DNA of 64,000 nt from Bathynomus jamesi (GCA_023014485.1 JAJOZX010003203.1:460903-524902); one strand, 5' to 3'. Counted from the first letter of the stretch, positions 23,337-34,625 are shown. Notes: a model not told the origin generated them from the letters alone. Translations and numbers: made by a program.

Positions 23337-23696
23337 CAAAGGTGGGCAGTTGCGCCGCAAAAAGTTGCGGCGCAACTTGCGGCGCAACATTTTTGGTTGC
23401 GCTTGCGCTTGCGGCGCAACTTTTTGAAAAGGGTTGCGCTTGCGCGTGCGGCGCAACTATTTCAGCAGAGTTGCGGTTGCGGCTACGGCGCTACAAAAAT
23501 CGTTGCGCGTGCCCACCACTGCAGATATACGTTAAATGCAAAGGTGGGCAGTTGCGCCGCAACATTTTTGGTTGCGCTTGCGCTTGCGGCGCAACTTTTT
23601 GAAAAGGGTTGCGCTTGCGCGTGCGGCGCAACTATTTCAGCAGAGTTGCGGTTGCGGTTGCGGCGCTACAAAAATCGTTGCGCGTGCCCACCACTG
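23337..23696. mobile_element. GC-rich hAT-like MITE with internal duplication
   Basis: Starts CAAAGGTGGGCA and ends TGCCCACCACTG, flanked by CCGATTTC at 23329-23336 and 23697-23704 (8-bp duplication, as for hAT). It contains two head-to-tail copies (23337-23521 and 23539-23696) separated by the 17-bp CAGATATACGTTAAATG. Both copies are built of TTGCGCTTGCGGCGCAAC-like runs. The open frames across it are compositional, not genes. Confidence 0.85.
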
Positions 23697-23861
23697 CCGA
23701 TTTCAAGGCAGAAAATTTAAAGCTCCATGCGGCAATGCTTCCCAACATCCTAGGTCAAAATAGTTGTGATTTTCGGCTTTTTCAGGTCAAAAAGCATGTT
23801 AAAATGTACAGAAACCTATGAAAATAAGAAAAGTTGATTTTTGAACAGGCCTAATGTGTCA

Positions 23862-25423
23862 TATCTGTCGTCCCGGATACAGAATGAGTTCATTCAACTT
23901 CTTGCTCTTTCTCTTCGAAACAAACTTCTCCAAGACATTCGCAAGAACAAGTACTATGGAATGTTATTTGACTCTACGCCTGACCTAGGTCATAGAGAGC
24001 AAATGTCATAGGTTTTCCGATATGTGGACATCAATTTTGACAAGAAGACTGTTGAAGTGAAGGAAGTCTTCCTTGGCTTTATTCATATTTACGGAAAAAC
24101 TGCATCACACATCGAGAGTTGTATCGTTGAAAGATTGGAGACAGATGGAATCAACCTCCAAGATTGTAGATCTCAATGCTATGATAATGCAGCTGTCATG
24201 TCAGGACATCTCTCTGGGGTTCAACAAAGAATATCTGCTCGAAGTCCAAAAGCAACTTTTGTGAACTGTGACAACCACAGCCTGAATTTGTGTGGCGTAC
24301 ATGCTGCCAGTCAAGAGCCCATTGTCATGACATTCTTTGGAACAGTTGAGAGCATCTATGCTTTCTTTTCTCGTTCGACGCTTCGTTGGCAGCACATGAA
24401 AGAAGTGATACCTATTGCAGTGAAGCGGGAAAGTGATACTCACTGGAGTGGTCGAGCTGATGCTGTGAAAACAATTCATCATGGGATTGAGCCTCTGTTG
24501 GAACTGTTCGAGAAGTCTGAGGAAGATGAAAGTAGCACACCTGAAACAAGAGGAGAGGCAGTTCAACTACAACATGCTATTATGTCCTTCAATTTCTTGA
24601 CTATGTTGCATTTCTGGAATCCGATTTTGAGCAAGATCAACCGAGTACAAAAGCGATTGCAAGACCCAACGATGAACTTTCAGGATGCATACTTGGACAT
24701 CAAAGTCCTGCAAGAAAACCTCACTGAAGAGCGTGAAGCAATCACCAAAGAGGCTGTTGAGAAAGGATAAAAACTTTGCAAAGAATGGGATGTTCCGATT
24801 GAAACTATGCGAAGAAGAAATGGAAAATTATGCCTGACGAATTGGCCAGAGATGTAGGATTGTCAGCGAAACAGGAAGTTTCCCGAGTCATGAACACTGT
24901 GCTTGATCGGTTGAACATGGAAATGTGTGACAGATTCAGACGGTTGAAGGAGTTGGATAACAAATTTGGATTTCTCCTTGATGTGCAGAAGCTCGGAGGC
25001 TTGAACAGTGCTACCCTGAAAGAGAAATGTGACAATGCTGCCACATTTTACGATGGGGATATCAATGGCAGTGACTTGTATGTTGAAGTTGAGGATTGCA
25101 AAATGCTCTTGTCAGCTCGTCAAGATGTCAAAGTGACCAGCCCTAAGCAGCTGTTGACATTCATCATCACCTATGGAGATGTCTTTCCAAATCTACGAGT
25201 GGCTCTTCAAATATTGTTGACAATTGCAGTCTCCATTGCCAGCTGTGAGAGATCATTCAGTAAGCTAAAACTGATTTTAACTTACCACCGCGCATCAATG
25301 GGACAAGATTGGCTTAGTACGTTAGCTCAGTTAAGCATTGAGAGAAAAACATTTGAACTTCTAAATTTTGATGATGTGATTGACAAGTTTGCTACTTTGA
25401 AAGCCAGAAAGATTAGTTTGTAA
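23862..25423 (+). pseudogene. hAT transposase 1, C-terminal part
   Basis: Continues the gene broken at 20103. It shows the first RNase H Asp (GMLFDSTPDLGHREQ, about 23965), a stop TAG at about 24008, then CRSQCYDNAAVMSGH with the second Asp (about 24170), FVNCDNHSLNLCG, and after a frame break at 24770 the hAT C-terminal dimerisation region (ISISCERSFSKLKLI-like, about 25220-25280) ending ARKISL at 25423. It is inactive because of the stop, the frame breaks and the large insertion. Confidence 0.88.
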
Positions 25424-25564
25424 ATACATAAACGGTAAATAAACCATGTACTGTTCATCGAAATTTTTTTTTCATTTATCAAGTTGGCAATGGGGGAGGG
25501 GGGCGCCCTGGCGCCACAAGTTACGTTTGCCCCTGGGCGCCAATAGTGCTCAGTACACCACTGG

Positions 25565-25873
25565 AAACATGGTACTGACATGTGTATTTATATGCTAAAG
25601 GAAGCCGTCCTAAAGTACAAGATGTCAAGCAGCAATGTATATCCCTGTTTTTTGGATGCATCAAAAGCATTTGATAGAGTTAACCATCACAAACTTTTCA
25701 AGAAACTCTTGTGTCGAGGGGTACCTAAATATATACTTAGGATACTTGCATTCTGGTATACAGAGCAGACCATGTTTGTAAGGTGGAAAAGCACTGTATC
25801 ACCAGGTTTTAAGGTACTAATGGTGTTAGGCAAGGAGGTATATTATCACCCTATCTTTTCTGATATACTGTAC
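25565..25873 (+). pseudogene. LINE reverse transcriptase scrap, forward orientation
   Basis: Matches the reverse-strand LINE at 17889-18270 but lies on the plus strand: MCIYMLKEAVLKYKMSSSN, CFLDASKAFDRVNHHKL, GVPKYILRILAFWY. It starts abruptly at the hAT end (GAAACATGGTACTG) and stops at about 25873 after a frame break in the NGVRQGG region. Confidence 0.88.
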
Positions 25874-26386
25874 ATTAGGGCGGAGTGAAAAACTCGTTTT
25901 TCGAATTTTCAAATTGGCTAGTGTGGAAAATGTGTGGAGTAGTGAGGAAATAAGCTGGTATAAATTTAAAATCATAACATTAATATCTTCAGGTGCCACA
26001 ATGACCTTCAATATTGAAAAAAATTGAAAAAAAGCAGATTTTAACCAATAATTACAGAAGAGTCCACGATGCACAATAGACAAGAATTTATTCACACTTG
26101 TATAAAAATAGCTCAGTCAACCTTTAAAAAAAGTTTCTATTCTCTAAAAACAGTTTTCTATAGTCAGCTCACTCAGCTGTCACGTGAGTACCTCGGTTCA
26201 GTGTAGCTGTCGCTCTCGTAGCAGGTGGGTGTTCTGTTGTTGGCGTTACTCAGATAGTCTAAACTATATTTCTTATATATTTTGCATTTCTGTATTGTGT
26301 TGCCCTAAGTTTGCCATGTACTATTAACTGAAATTAATGTATAATTGATATTAGCTCTTTCTTTTTCAGATTTGTATACTTTCAAA
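25874..26386 (+). other. Probable 5' non-coding region of locus II
   Basis: No supported coding sequence. A donor-like CAG|GTGGGT near 26223 and an acceptor-like TCTTTTTCAG ending near 26369 suggest a 5' untranslated exon and intron ahead of the ATG at 26387. Confidence 0.4.
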
Positions 26387-28629
26387 ATGTCTCGAGTTTG
26401 TGCAAAATCAACCAGGGCCTCAACTGAGTGCCCCATGTTTGGTATGGGGGAAGATTTGTGGCACAGGAATCTTCCTACATACGAAGGAGTTTTTAAATAT
26501 TACTTGTTTGTAAGAAACGATTTGAAACAGAATACTAATAACGATCCTTCAATATCTCAAATATTAGAACAAGTTGTTGATAAATTGAAAACAATTTGGG
26601 AAAGTGCTTCCGTCCCAATTCTGTCAGACAGGCGAATTGAAACAATGTTCAGAAGCTACCACGAAAAGTATCGTGTCATTATGAAGCCATACCAAAGCAG
26701 AAAAAATTCTGAAGCTTACAAAGCAAAGATTGATATGTTCAAAAAGAAGCACACACGAAACTTTTTGACATTGCAGCGTGCAAGTGCAAAGTACTAACAC
26801 AATGTTCTTGTCCCAAAGAAAAAAACGGTTCCAAAGGAAGAAGTGACGTTCCTCTTAGATCAAAGGAGTGAAAGAAAACTGTTTATTGATAGAGTAGATA
26901 TTACACTCTCAAAGAAAAAAGCATCTATGTTGCTAAGAAAGCAAAAAGAAGCTGTGAGGCTCACCAAAGAATCTTCACAGGAGAAATTGCAGGATACAAA
27001 TGTTGAATTATCATCATCGACATCAAATAGTGAAAGTGAATCTGGCGAAATATCAGACGATACATTTCCAGAGCCAGTTAGCTCGAAGAGAAAGCTCGAA
27101 CAACCTGAAGGACAATTATTCAAGAAAAGGAAAACTACAAATCTACCTTCAGTGGCTACTGCTTGTGACAGGACTGCAGTTTCAGATCGAGCTGCAGCAT
27201 TCATTGTTAGTGCAGTATTGCAAGATATTGGAGAAGTTTCTATTGACAATACATCTGAAGTAGTGGATAGGAGTAAAATCAGAAGAGAAAGACAAAAGAA
27301 GAGATCAGAAATTATGAAAGATCAAAATCAGGTCCCAATCAGAGGAATCTATTTTGATGGTCGAAAAGATTCTACACTCTTCCAAGAAAAAAAGAGTCCA
27401 AAGTATATCAGAAGAAGGTAACAGAAGAACATATCACTTTAGTGAGAGAACCTGGTTCAGATTATTTGGGCCATTATTCTGTGAATTCTGGATCAGCTGA
27501 AGAAATATGTAAAGGAATGTTTGAGTATATTGGAAATAATGACATGAACCTGGAAAACCTTGTTGCCATTGGATGCGATGGTGCAGCAGTCAACACTGGA
27601 GAAAAGGGAACGTTATAAGGCTTATAGAATTGAAGCTGAAGAAGCCAGTTCAATATTTAGTGTGCCAGCTCCATGCCAATGAATTGCCATTACGCCATTT
27701 AGTTGCAAAGCTGGATGGAAAAACATCTGGCCCCCGCGGATTCACCGGTCCTATTGGCAGGGAATTAGAGAACTGTGAGAGTCTTCCTATTGTCGAGTTT
27801 GAAAGGATTGATGCTGAGGAACCAACTGTAGACTGTGAAGATCTTAGCACCGACCAAAAATATCTAATTGATATTCATCAGGCCATAACAAAGGGATATT
27901 GCTCTCCAGATCTTGCTCATCGTAGTCCAGGCAAAATGGCACATTCACGATGGCTGACTACAGCAAATCGTTTGCTTCGTCTATACGTTTCAACTGTAAG
28001 TCCATCTGAGAACCTCATGAACATTGCTTCTTTTATAATGAAGGTCTACATCCCAATGTGGTTTTCTATTAAGCAAAGTATGTCTTTTGTCAATGGCTCA
28101 AAACATGTTTTCAAAACTATTGAACTAACAAGAACACTGAATGACGAAGTAAAGGATATTGTAAACCCTGTCATACAAAGAAATGCATTTTTTGCAAATC
28201 CAGAAAATATTCTAGCATCAATGATTCATGATGACCGCAGCGCCATAAGAGAATTAGCGTGGAGGCGAATAAAGAAAGCAAGGCAAACAAACAAGGAAAA
28301 AGTTGTGAGGCGTTTCACAGTACCTGTATTCAATTTGAAGCTACTGATTATACTGATTTAATTAATTGGCAAAAATGCATTGTCACTGAACCACCTGTGA
28401 CAAGACACCTGACAGAAATGAGATTGAAGAATTCATAGAAAACAAGAGTACCCCTCCATTCGAGAAATTCCCTTGTCATACACAAGTAGTAGAAAGAATG
28501 GTAAAATTAGTGACTGAAGCATCATCAAAAGTATTTGGATTGAACGCGCGAGATGGCTTCATAAGATCAACACTTCAGTCACGTAAAAAAATGCCATCAT
28601 TCGAAAGTAAAGCTGAATATAAAGTTTAA
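26387..28629 (+). pseudogene. Locus II: near full-length transposase-like gene of the C-x2-H-x2-E family
   Basis: ATG at 26387 (MSRVCAKSTRAS) follows an acceptor-like site. Blocks in order: NLPTYEGVFKYYLF (about 26470), a Cys-rich stretch read in another frame (FDIAACKCKV, about 26765), a Ser-rich acidic linker and basic KRKLEQPEGQ region, AIGCDGAAVNTGE (about 27565), CQLHANELPLRHL (about 27662), SGPRGFTGPIG, AHSRWLTTANRLLRLY (about 27945), and a C-terminal TQVVERMVKLVTEAS / ARDGFIRSTLQSRK block (about 28490-28590). About five frame breaks occur, mostly at A or G runs. The expected product is an RNase H-like transposase or its domesticated relative; the function is unknown. Confidence 0.74.
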
Positions 28630-28914
28630 ATAAAACGTTAATAGAAAAAAACATGCGCAAGGATGGGTGGTTGGGAGGGCATGGGTGGAGCTCGACACGC
28701 AGCCACCTCCTCGTGGTGAGTTCTGGATTATTTAGATCATTAATCAAAAGAACATTGATCTAAATAAACTAAGAGCTGCGTAATTCAGTAACTATTTTGG
28801 TAATTGGAACACTTAATATATAATAATAACAAGTAAGTTTCAGTTATTGTACTAATGCAGAATATAAGAAAATCATTATATTTCACTTTTTTCGACGGTT
28901 TTGTGGCACCTGAA
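28630..28914. other. Spacer before hAT element 2
   Basis: Non-coding. It contains a GC-rich stretch (GGGTGGAGCTCGACACGCAG) and an AT-rich stretch with GATCTAAATAAACT-like words; no gene or repeat boundary recognised. Confidence 0.5.
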
Positions 28915-28987
28915 CAGTGGCGGTTCCTCATATGGGCAATATGGGCAGCCGCACAGGGCGGCATTTGTGGAGGGGCGGCATGAGCGC

Positions 28988-29092
28988 CTGCAAAAAAAAT
29001 AAAAATAAAAATAAGAATAAATAAATAAAGAAATAAATAAAAATAAAAAATAAAATAAAATAAATAATAAAAGATCAATAAATATATTTTTA
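28988..29092. repeat. A-rich simple repeat
   Basis: AAAT/AAAAT-rich tract inside the 5' region of hAT element 2. Confidence 0.85.
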
Positions 29093-29308
29093 TTAATAAA
29101 AAACCATCTATTGCATTTTCCATAAACCTTCCCATAAAAGACCTAAACAATGCAAAATGCTTCCAGATTAATATTATTGGGAATAAAGGCCCATACTTTA
29201 ACATATGTAATGTTATTTTTCTGGGTTTGGTTAAATAGTGAAATGTATATTATTTATTACAGAACGAATCTTCACACTAAGCCACTAAGGTCTGTCAAAT
29301 AACCGCAA

Positions 29309-32306
29309 ATGGATAAGAAGAGGTCAAAGCTATCAGGTGCTCAGTTTAGAAAAAAGAGGAAAGAAGAAGAGGAGAAACGAGCAAAAGATAAAGGTATAGA
29401 GCTATGTCATCTACTCTTCACTGCTATATTGCACTGCTATTTTGTGATATAGCTTTCTGAGTCATTTGAAGTGTACTATTATGTATATAATTAGCCATTA
29501 ACCAAGGAGGTTGTATTATTCATTTGTTTCCTATTCTAAAAGTTTAATAAATTGTGCTTAATAACATGTTAAATTAATTGTACTAGCCTATTCATGCATT
29601 GGTCTGTTATGTTCTATTTTACTATTTGCAGGGGCACTTTTGAAATATTTTGGAACACCCTCTGCCACTAGCCAGGATGAGAAGCCGTCTACTTCTGCCA
29701 TTATTGAGGCTGAGGAGCCATCTACCTCCTCAGCCTCACATATGTCTCCACAAATGCAGTCTGATCCTGAGGATGAAGACCCATTTGCTTCTACTTCTCC
29801 CCGGCAGGACTCTTCAGGTGAGTTTGTGTGCACATATGTCTGTGAGTGTGTGTGCGTGTGTGTGTATGTGTATGTGTGTGCATCCCTGCAAAGCATTTTG
29901 CAAACAGTTATAAATTATAATGTTATTATCACTGGGTCTGGGTTACTGGGTATGTGTGGTGTTTCACCACCATAATTCCATAACACCACCACCATAACAA
30001 AGTGCTGTGAATAATGTGTTATCTAACTTAGGTGTGTATACTAATGAGTAATGCTCTTGTTCTTTCTATTAGAAATGCCTGGAGCAGAATCGCCTCCTGA
30101 GGATGAGTCTCTGTCCACCGACCCTGCTAACTGGCCTTCAGTTCTGACTGAGAGAATTCGGACACAACTGGTTTCCAGGGGACCAAGTCAAGTACCATCT
30201 GACTTTGTATTCCCTAGAAACGACAGTGACGGAAGAAGTTTCCACCATCAATACTTCAGGAAGTCATTGGTTAGTGGGGAAAATATAACCAGAAGTTGGT
30301 TGGTCTATTCCTTAAAAAACAACAGCCTTTTCTGTTTCTGTTGTACATTATTTTCCAAGAGGAAAATAAATTTAACAAGTTTGGGACTCTCGGACTGGAA
30401 GCATGCAAGCTCATTGCTCACATCACATGACAACAGTTCAGAACACCTAAATTCTATGAAAATCTGGAAAGAACTGGCAGTGAGGATGAGAAAGGGGGAG
30501 ACCATTGACAAGCAGGAGATGGCACTTCTGGAGGCTGAGAAGTTGAGATGGAGAGCGGTGCTGACACGTCTCACTGCTATTGTGCATTCTCTGGCAGTTA
30601 GGAATTTGGCACTAAGGGGACATACAGAAAAATTGTTCTCACCATCAAATGGCAATTTTCTGAAAGAAGTTGAACTGATGGCACAATTTGATCCTATAAT
30701 GCAAGAGCACATTAACCGTGTCCAAAAAGGGACCTCCAGTCACACCAGCTACCTCGGCCACCACATACAAAACGAACTCATTGATTTGTCGAGCAGCAAG
30801 ACCATTTCAGCAATGGTGAGCGACATCAAACAATCAAAGTTTTTTTCAATAATTCTAGATTGCACTCCAGATATCAGCCACACTGAACAGTTGTCAGTTG
30901 TGATTCGGGTTGTGTCACTGGAGGGGAAGCCCCATATAAAGGAACATTTCATGGGGTTTTTGGAGGCAGAGGAGTCCACTGGTCAACATTTGGCATCTCT
31001 GATTCTGAAGAGACTGGAGGAGCTAAAAGTTCCTTTCATGGACTGTAGAGGACAATCATACGACAACGGGGCCAACATGAGGGGAAAAAACAAGGGTGTT
31101 CAATCCAGGCTCCTAGAAATTAATCCCAGAGCTCTGTTTGTTCCATGTGGGGCTCATTCTCTGAATTTGCTTGTGGCCGATGCTGCTAAGGGATCTATTG
31201 ATGCCACAAGTTACTTTGGCATCTTGCAGAAGCTTTACAACTTGTTTTCAGCCTCCACACAACGATGGGCCATTTTGAAAAAACATGTGAACATCACATT
31301 GAAGATGTGGTCTGATACAAGGTGGGAAAGCAAGATCAAGAGTGTGGAGCCCCTGAGATATCAGGCAGCTGCAGTGAGAGATGCACTGATCGAGGTGAGG
31401 GACCACACCAAAGACTCTGTAATAAAGGTCGAGGCTCAATCTCTGTCAGAGGAGGTTGGGTCATACCGCTTCGCCATTTGTTCAGTGGTGTGGCATGACC
31501 TGTTGTGCCAAATTCAGCATGTGAGCAAGCAGATGCAGTCTCCTAGCATGCACGTTGATGTTGCAGTAAATCTCCTAAAAAAAACAGAGAGAGGTCTCCG
31601 CAATTACAGGGCAACAGGTTTTGTGGCTGCACAAATGGCAGCCACAGATATCTGTGAACAAATGAATGTGGAGGCTGTGTTAAAACAAAAACGGCTGAGG
31701 TCCACAAAGCGGCACTTCTCCTATGAAGCATCTGATGAGCCCTTGATTGATGCTTTGAAGAAGCTGGAGGTGACATTTTTCAATGCAGTGGTTGATGCTG
31801 CAACATCAGCCATTCAGGAAAGATTTTCCACGTTGGAAATTGTGGGAGAGAAGTTTGGAGTGCTGACACATTTCCAAAATCTCACATTTGAGGAGCTGAC
31901 AGAACAATGTGTGAACCTTAGTACTACACTACACTTTAAGGGACAATCTGACTTGGATGGCAGAGAGCTTGCACAGGAGCTGAAGAACTTGCCTGACTTG
32001 CCATCAAAGACCATATCCTTGCTTGAACTGCTGACATTTATCCATGAAAGGGAGCTCTCTGAAATATATCCAAATTTGTGGACTGCTCTCAGAATTGGTC
32101 TTACTCTTCCAGTCACTGTTGCTGAAGCAGAGAGGAGCTTTTCAAAGCTGAAGCTCATCAAATCCTACCTGAGGTCAACTATGTCACAGGAACGCCTTAC
32201 CGGTCTGGCCATCATCAGTATAAATCATACAATTGCTGAGCAGATTTCATATGATGATTTAATTCATGACTTTGCATCAAGGAAGGTAAGAAGAGTCAGG
32301 CTTTAG
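29309..32306 (+). CDS. hAT transposase (TTF zinc-finger type), three exons
   Basis: Exon 1 29309-29393 (MDKKRSKLSGAQFRKKRK, basic and nuclear-localisation-like), exon 2 29632-29817 (LLKYFGTPS, Ser/Glu-rich), exon 3 30073-32306. Donors G|GTATAG and CAG|GTGAGT and acceptors TTTGCAG and TATTAG join in frame for about 834 residues, normal for this family. Exon 3 has the TTF zinc finger (ITRSWLVYS, CFCCTLFSK), RNase H acidic residues in IILDCTPDISHTEQ and CRGQSYDNGANMRG, FVPCGAHSLNLLV, and the C-terminal hAT dimerisation region (VAEAERSFSKLKLIK). All key blocks are intact, so the protein could be active. Confidence 0.88.
29841..29881. repeat. (TG)n microsatellite in intron 2 of the hAT transposase
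   Basis: TGTGAGTGTGTGTGCGTGTG-type run directly after the exon 2 donor site. Confidence 0.9.
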
Positions 32307-32738
32307 ATGGCAGTTGTGCTGTGGTGCAATTTATTTTGTTTCTTGTTCAAAGTGTAGCATAATAATTACCCTCTCTTAAGTGTCTTATTCTATTTATGTG
32401 ATAGAGCATTTGTACAATTTAGAAATTTGATTCTCTAGTTTATTTATGGCAGTTGTGCAATTTAATTTGTATTTTTCCTGTTCATAGTATCATAATTACA
32501 TTCTCTTAAGTGAGTTATTCTATTTACGTGATGAAGGATTTGTAAAATTCAGAAATTTGAGTCTTTGTTTTGGTTCTGAAGTTCCAACAATTAGTCCAAT
32601 AAAAAGTTATTTTGTGAAAGAGTTATGTCTGTCCTTTATTTTGGGGGGATTCGAATGTGTGTGTGTTGGCGAACAGGGGGGGGGGGGCGCTGAAGGTGAG
32701 GTTCGCCCAGGGCGTCATGTAAGCTAGGACCGCCACTG

Positions 32739-33192
32739 CCAGTGTGCCAGAAGACTTGCAACCTATCCAGAGCACTCAAGGAGAGTTAACCAGACGGTTC
32801 AGGTACCTTGAAGAGCTACAAGATCAGTTATGGAAGAGGTGGCAGATGGAATACTTGCCAGAACTCAATTATTACCCATCAGGCAAGGTAAAGGGCTCCA
32901 ATGCAAATTGTATCAAGGTGGAGAGAAGTGGTAATGATTGGGGATGAAAGACCAAGGCAATGCTGGAACCTTGGCATAATTGAAGAGTTGTTTGTTGGCA
33001 AAGACAATTTAGTTAGGTCTGCACTGGTAAGACTTCAGAGGAAAGTTAAAAAGACCTATACAAAAACTCTATGCTTCAGAAATCAGCAAAAACACAGATA
33101 GTCAAGATGAAACATTTGAGTTCCAGCCTCATGGAGAAGGCTTGGCTAACCTTGCAGAAGGTAATGACAACAATGCCTCTTCTGGTGGGGAG
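32739..33192 (+). pseudogene. pol: BEL/Pao integrase C-terminal fragment
   Basis: Homologous to 10040-10486 of element A (VPEDLQPIQSTQGELTRRF, WQMEYLPELNYYPSGKVKG). It starts at the hAT right end and runs into LTR4 with small frame breaks near 32925 and 33030-33060. It keeps the ancestral RYLEELQDQLW segment that element A has lost. Everything upstream of it in this element is missing. Confidence 0.9.
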
Positions 33193-33784
33193 TGTTAGAA
33201 AATCTAGAAGAGGAAGAACCGTTGTTGTCCAAGGCGATATGATGACTAAGCTGATTGATGCAGCATTGCTTGTATATATTAAGTTAAGGTGTATATATAT
33301 CCATCTCATAATTGTAAGGTTAGTGAAAAATTCACTTAATTTAGAGCTAGCATTTTGGGCTCTTGTGGCATCATTGTTTGAGCACTCTGGTGGCATCATT
33401 TTGGGGCGCTGCGTGTCCTTTCTACTCGTTTGTGGAACGTCGTACTTACAGGGTGTGGTCTTATAGAGAGCTCTCTTGCAATTCAGTTTGGTTGTTTAGA
33501 TACAAGATTGTTGCATCGTGCAATAGTCCAGGTTGTGTTGTTGTTGCAAGGTTGAGAGAGAAGACCATAAATAGTGCCCCCTTTGTTTTTATCTTAAATT
33601 CATGCAACTGAGGCCTAAGGTAGGCCTACATCGAGTCAGCACCCTGAGGTAGGACCTAATAGGATCTCAAGTCCGTAAGTTTTTAATTTTAGCCTAACTT
33701 GGGCTGTAGGTGAACTGGCCCTTTAGAACTTGGCCGTTTCACGGCTCAGCTGGGATTTTGAACCCAAAAAATAAATAAATAACA
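33193..33784 (+). repeat. LTR4: BEL/Pao 3' LTR
   Basis: TGTTAGAAAATC...AAATAACA. It shares variants with LTR3 rather than LTR1/2 (for example TTTTGGGGCGCTGCG and ACAGGGTGTGGTCT), so it belongs to the A-like subfamily. Confidence 0.9.
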
Positions 33785-34260
33785 ATAGGGAACCAAAATG
33801 GGTGCAGTGCCATTTTTATGTTTACGACGCGTAACCTACCAGCCAAATGTTAATCTGGAAGAATATATATAATTCATTATTAAGGTCCAAAAACAGCTCT
33901 AATGTGTTATTGTACAATATCCTGTCTTCAGATACTGTGTACCTCTCACCTAAGTTAAGGTAGGTTAATTTTCCGCATTTTTTAGATATCGACTTGGACT
34001 AGTCGAGATAGTCAGGGCTTAATATGATAATAACTCATAAAAATTTCAGATCCTAGCTTCAACCGTTTTTTGAGGAAACCGTTTCAAAAATCGTCAAAAA
34101 ATTGTACCGAAAAATATCGCATTTTCGCAATTTTCGGCAGAAAAAAAATCATGCTACTGTATTTTCATAAAAAAAATCCTGAAAAAGTTACAATTTTATT
34201 GAAGAAAAGTAAAAAAAAACATGTACAGAGTCAAATAGACACATTTAGATCCCAAGATCA
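33785..34260. other. AT-rich spacer, probably downstream of locus III
   Basis: No coding sequence supported. It contains A-rich stretches and lies just beyond the C-terminal block of the minus-strand locus III, so it may be its 3' flank. Confidence 0.4.
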
Positions 34261-34577
34261 TCATAATTTTCACTGTAAGAGCCCTAGAAGCAAAGGAAGG
34301 CCTCATCTGGCGGCTTAGGGCTTTGGCCAGAATGTGTTTGTGCCTTGATTCGAGTCCATAAACAGTATATGGGAAGCTTCAGATGTCAGCTTCACGGCCT
34401 TTCAACACTCTGAGAATGTGAAGGCAGATCAGGCAGCTCCAGCTTGGTGCCATTCAGCAATGCTTCTTGAAGCTCCTGGTCAGAAAAGTCTTCTGTGAGA
34501 GCAGGTTCACAGATGCCACTTTGAGAAAGGTTGATTAGTTCTGACCAGTGGGTAGCTTCAATGTTGATGGCTGTGAT
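34261..34577 (-). pseudogene. Locus III, C-terminal exon part (cut by Gypsy element)
   Basis: On the minus strand from 34577: ITAINIEATHWSELINLSQS, ELQEALLNGTKLELPDLPSH, SVERPVKLTSEAS, then after a frame change ESRHKHILAKALSRQMRPSF. These match the C-terminal blocks of loci I (VERHIKLVTEAS) and II (VERMVKLVTEAS). The rest of the exon begins at 39845 on the other side of the Gypsy insertion. Confidence 0.72.
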
Positions 34578-34593
34578 TGAGGTGACGTGTATG

Positions 34594-34625
<32 letters not shown>

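Larger units (their letters stand above)
20104..23853 (-). mobile_element. DNA transposon with CRHH-type transposase and ~250-bp terminal inverted repeats
   Basis: Inserted into the hAT transposase gene with ATGTGTCA on both sides (20096-20103 and 23854-23861), a 7-8-bp duplication. Both ends carry a shared inverted sequence (TTCAAAAATCAACTTTTCTT near each terminus) extending for about 250 bp. The right copy is interrupted by a MITE at 23337-23696. The element encodes a reverse-strand spliced transposase. The duplication length is like hAT or P elements, but the protein matches neither in any way I can confirm. Confidence 0.85.
19002..25564 (+). mobile_element. hAT transposon 1, decayed and split
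   Basis: The left end is CAGTGGCGGCTCG at 19002; the right end (reverse complement) is CAGTGGTGTACTG at 25564. Between them lies a hAT transposase of the TTF zinc-finger type, broken by several frameshifts and by a 3.75-kb transposon (20104-23853). The flanks do not match: the left is a Gypsy LTR, the right a LINE, with no 8-bp duplication, so the locus was rearranged after insertion. Confidence 0.82.
28915..32738 (+). mobile_element. hAT transposon 2 with intact transposase
   Basis: The left end CAGTGGCGGTTCCTC (28915) and the right end, whose reverse complement is CAGTGGCGGTCCTAGC (32738), form short imperfect inverted repeats. The interior holds a three-exon transposase with no stop or frameshift. 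The 8 bp outside each end (CACCTGAA and CCAGTGTG) do not match. The right flank is the middle of a BEL integrase gene while the left is unrelated, so the expected target duplication is missing. Confidence 0.88.

Noticed and set aside
23325..23821. Several open frames rich in Cys, Ala and Arg over the GC-rich repeat
   Set aside because: All come from a low-complexity doubled MITE with a target duplication; composition alone keeps the frames open.
28785..29204. Reverse frame with long Phe/Leu/Ile hydrophobic stretch resembling a membrane protein
   Set aside because: The hydrophobic part is the reverse translation of an A-rich simple repeat inside hAT element 2.
29588..29896. Reverse frame with His/Thr repeats
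   Set aside because: Antisense of the TG microsatellite and of exon 2 of the hAT transposase.
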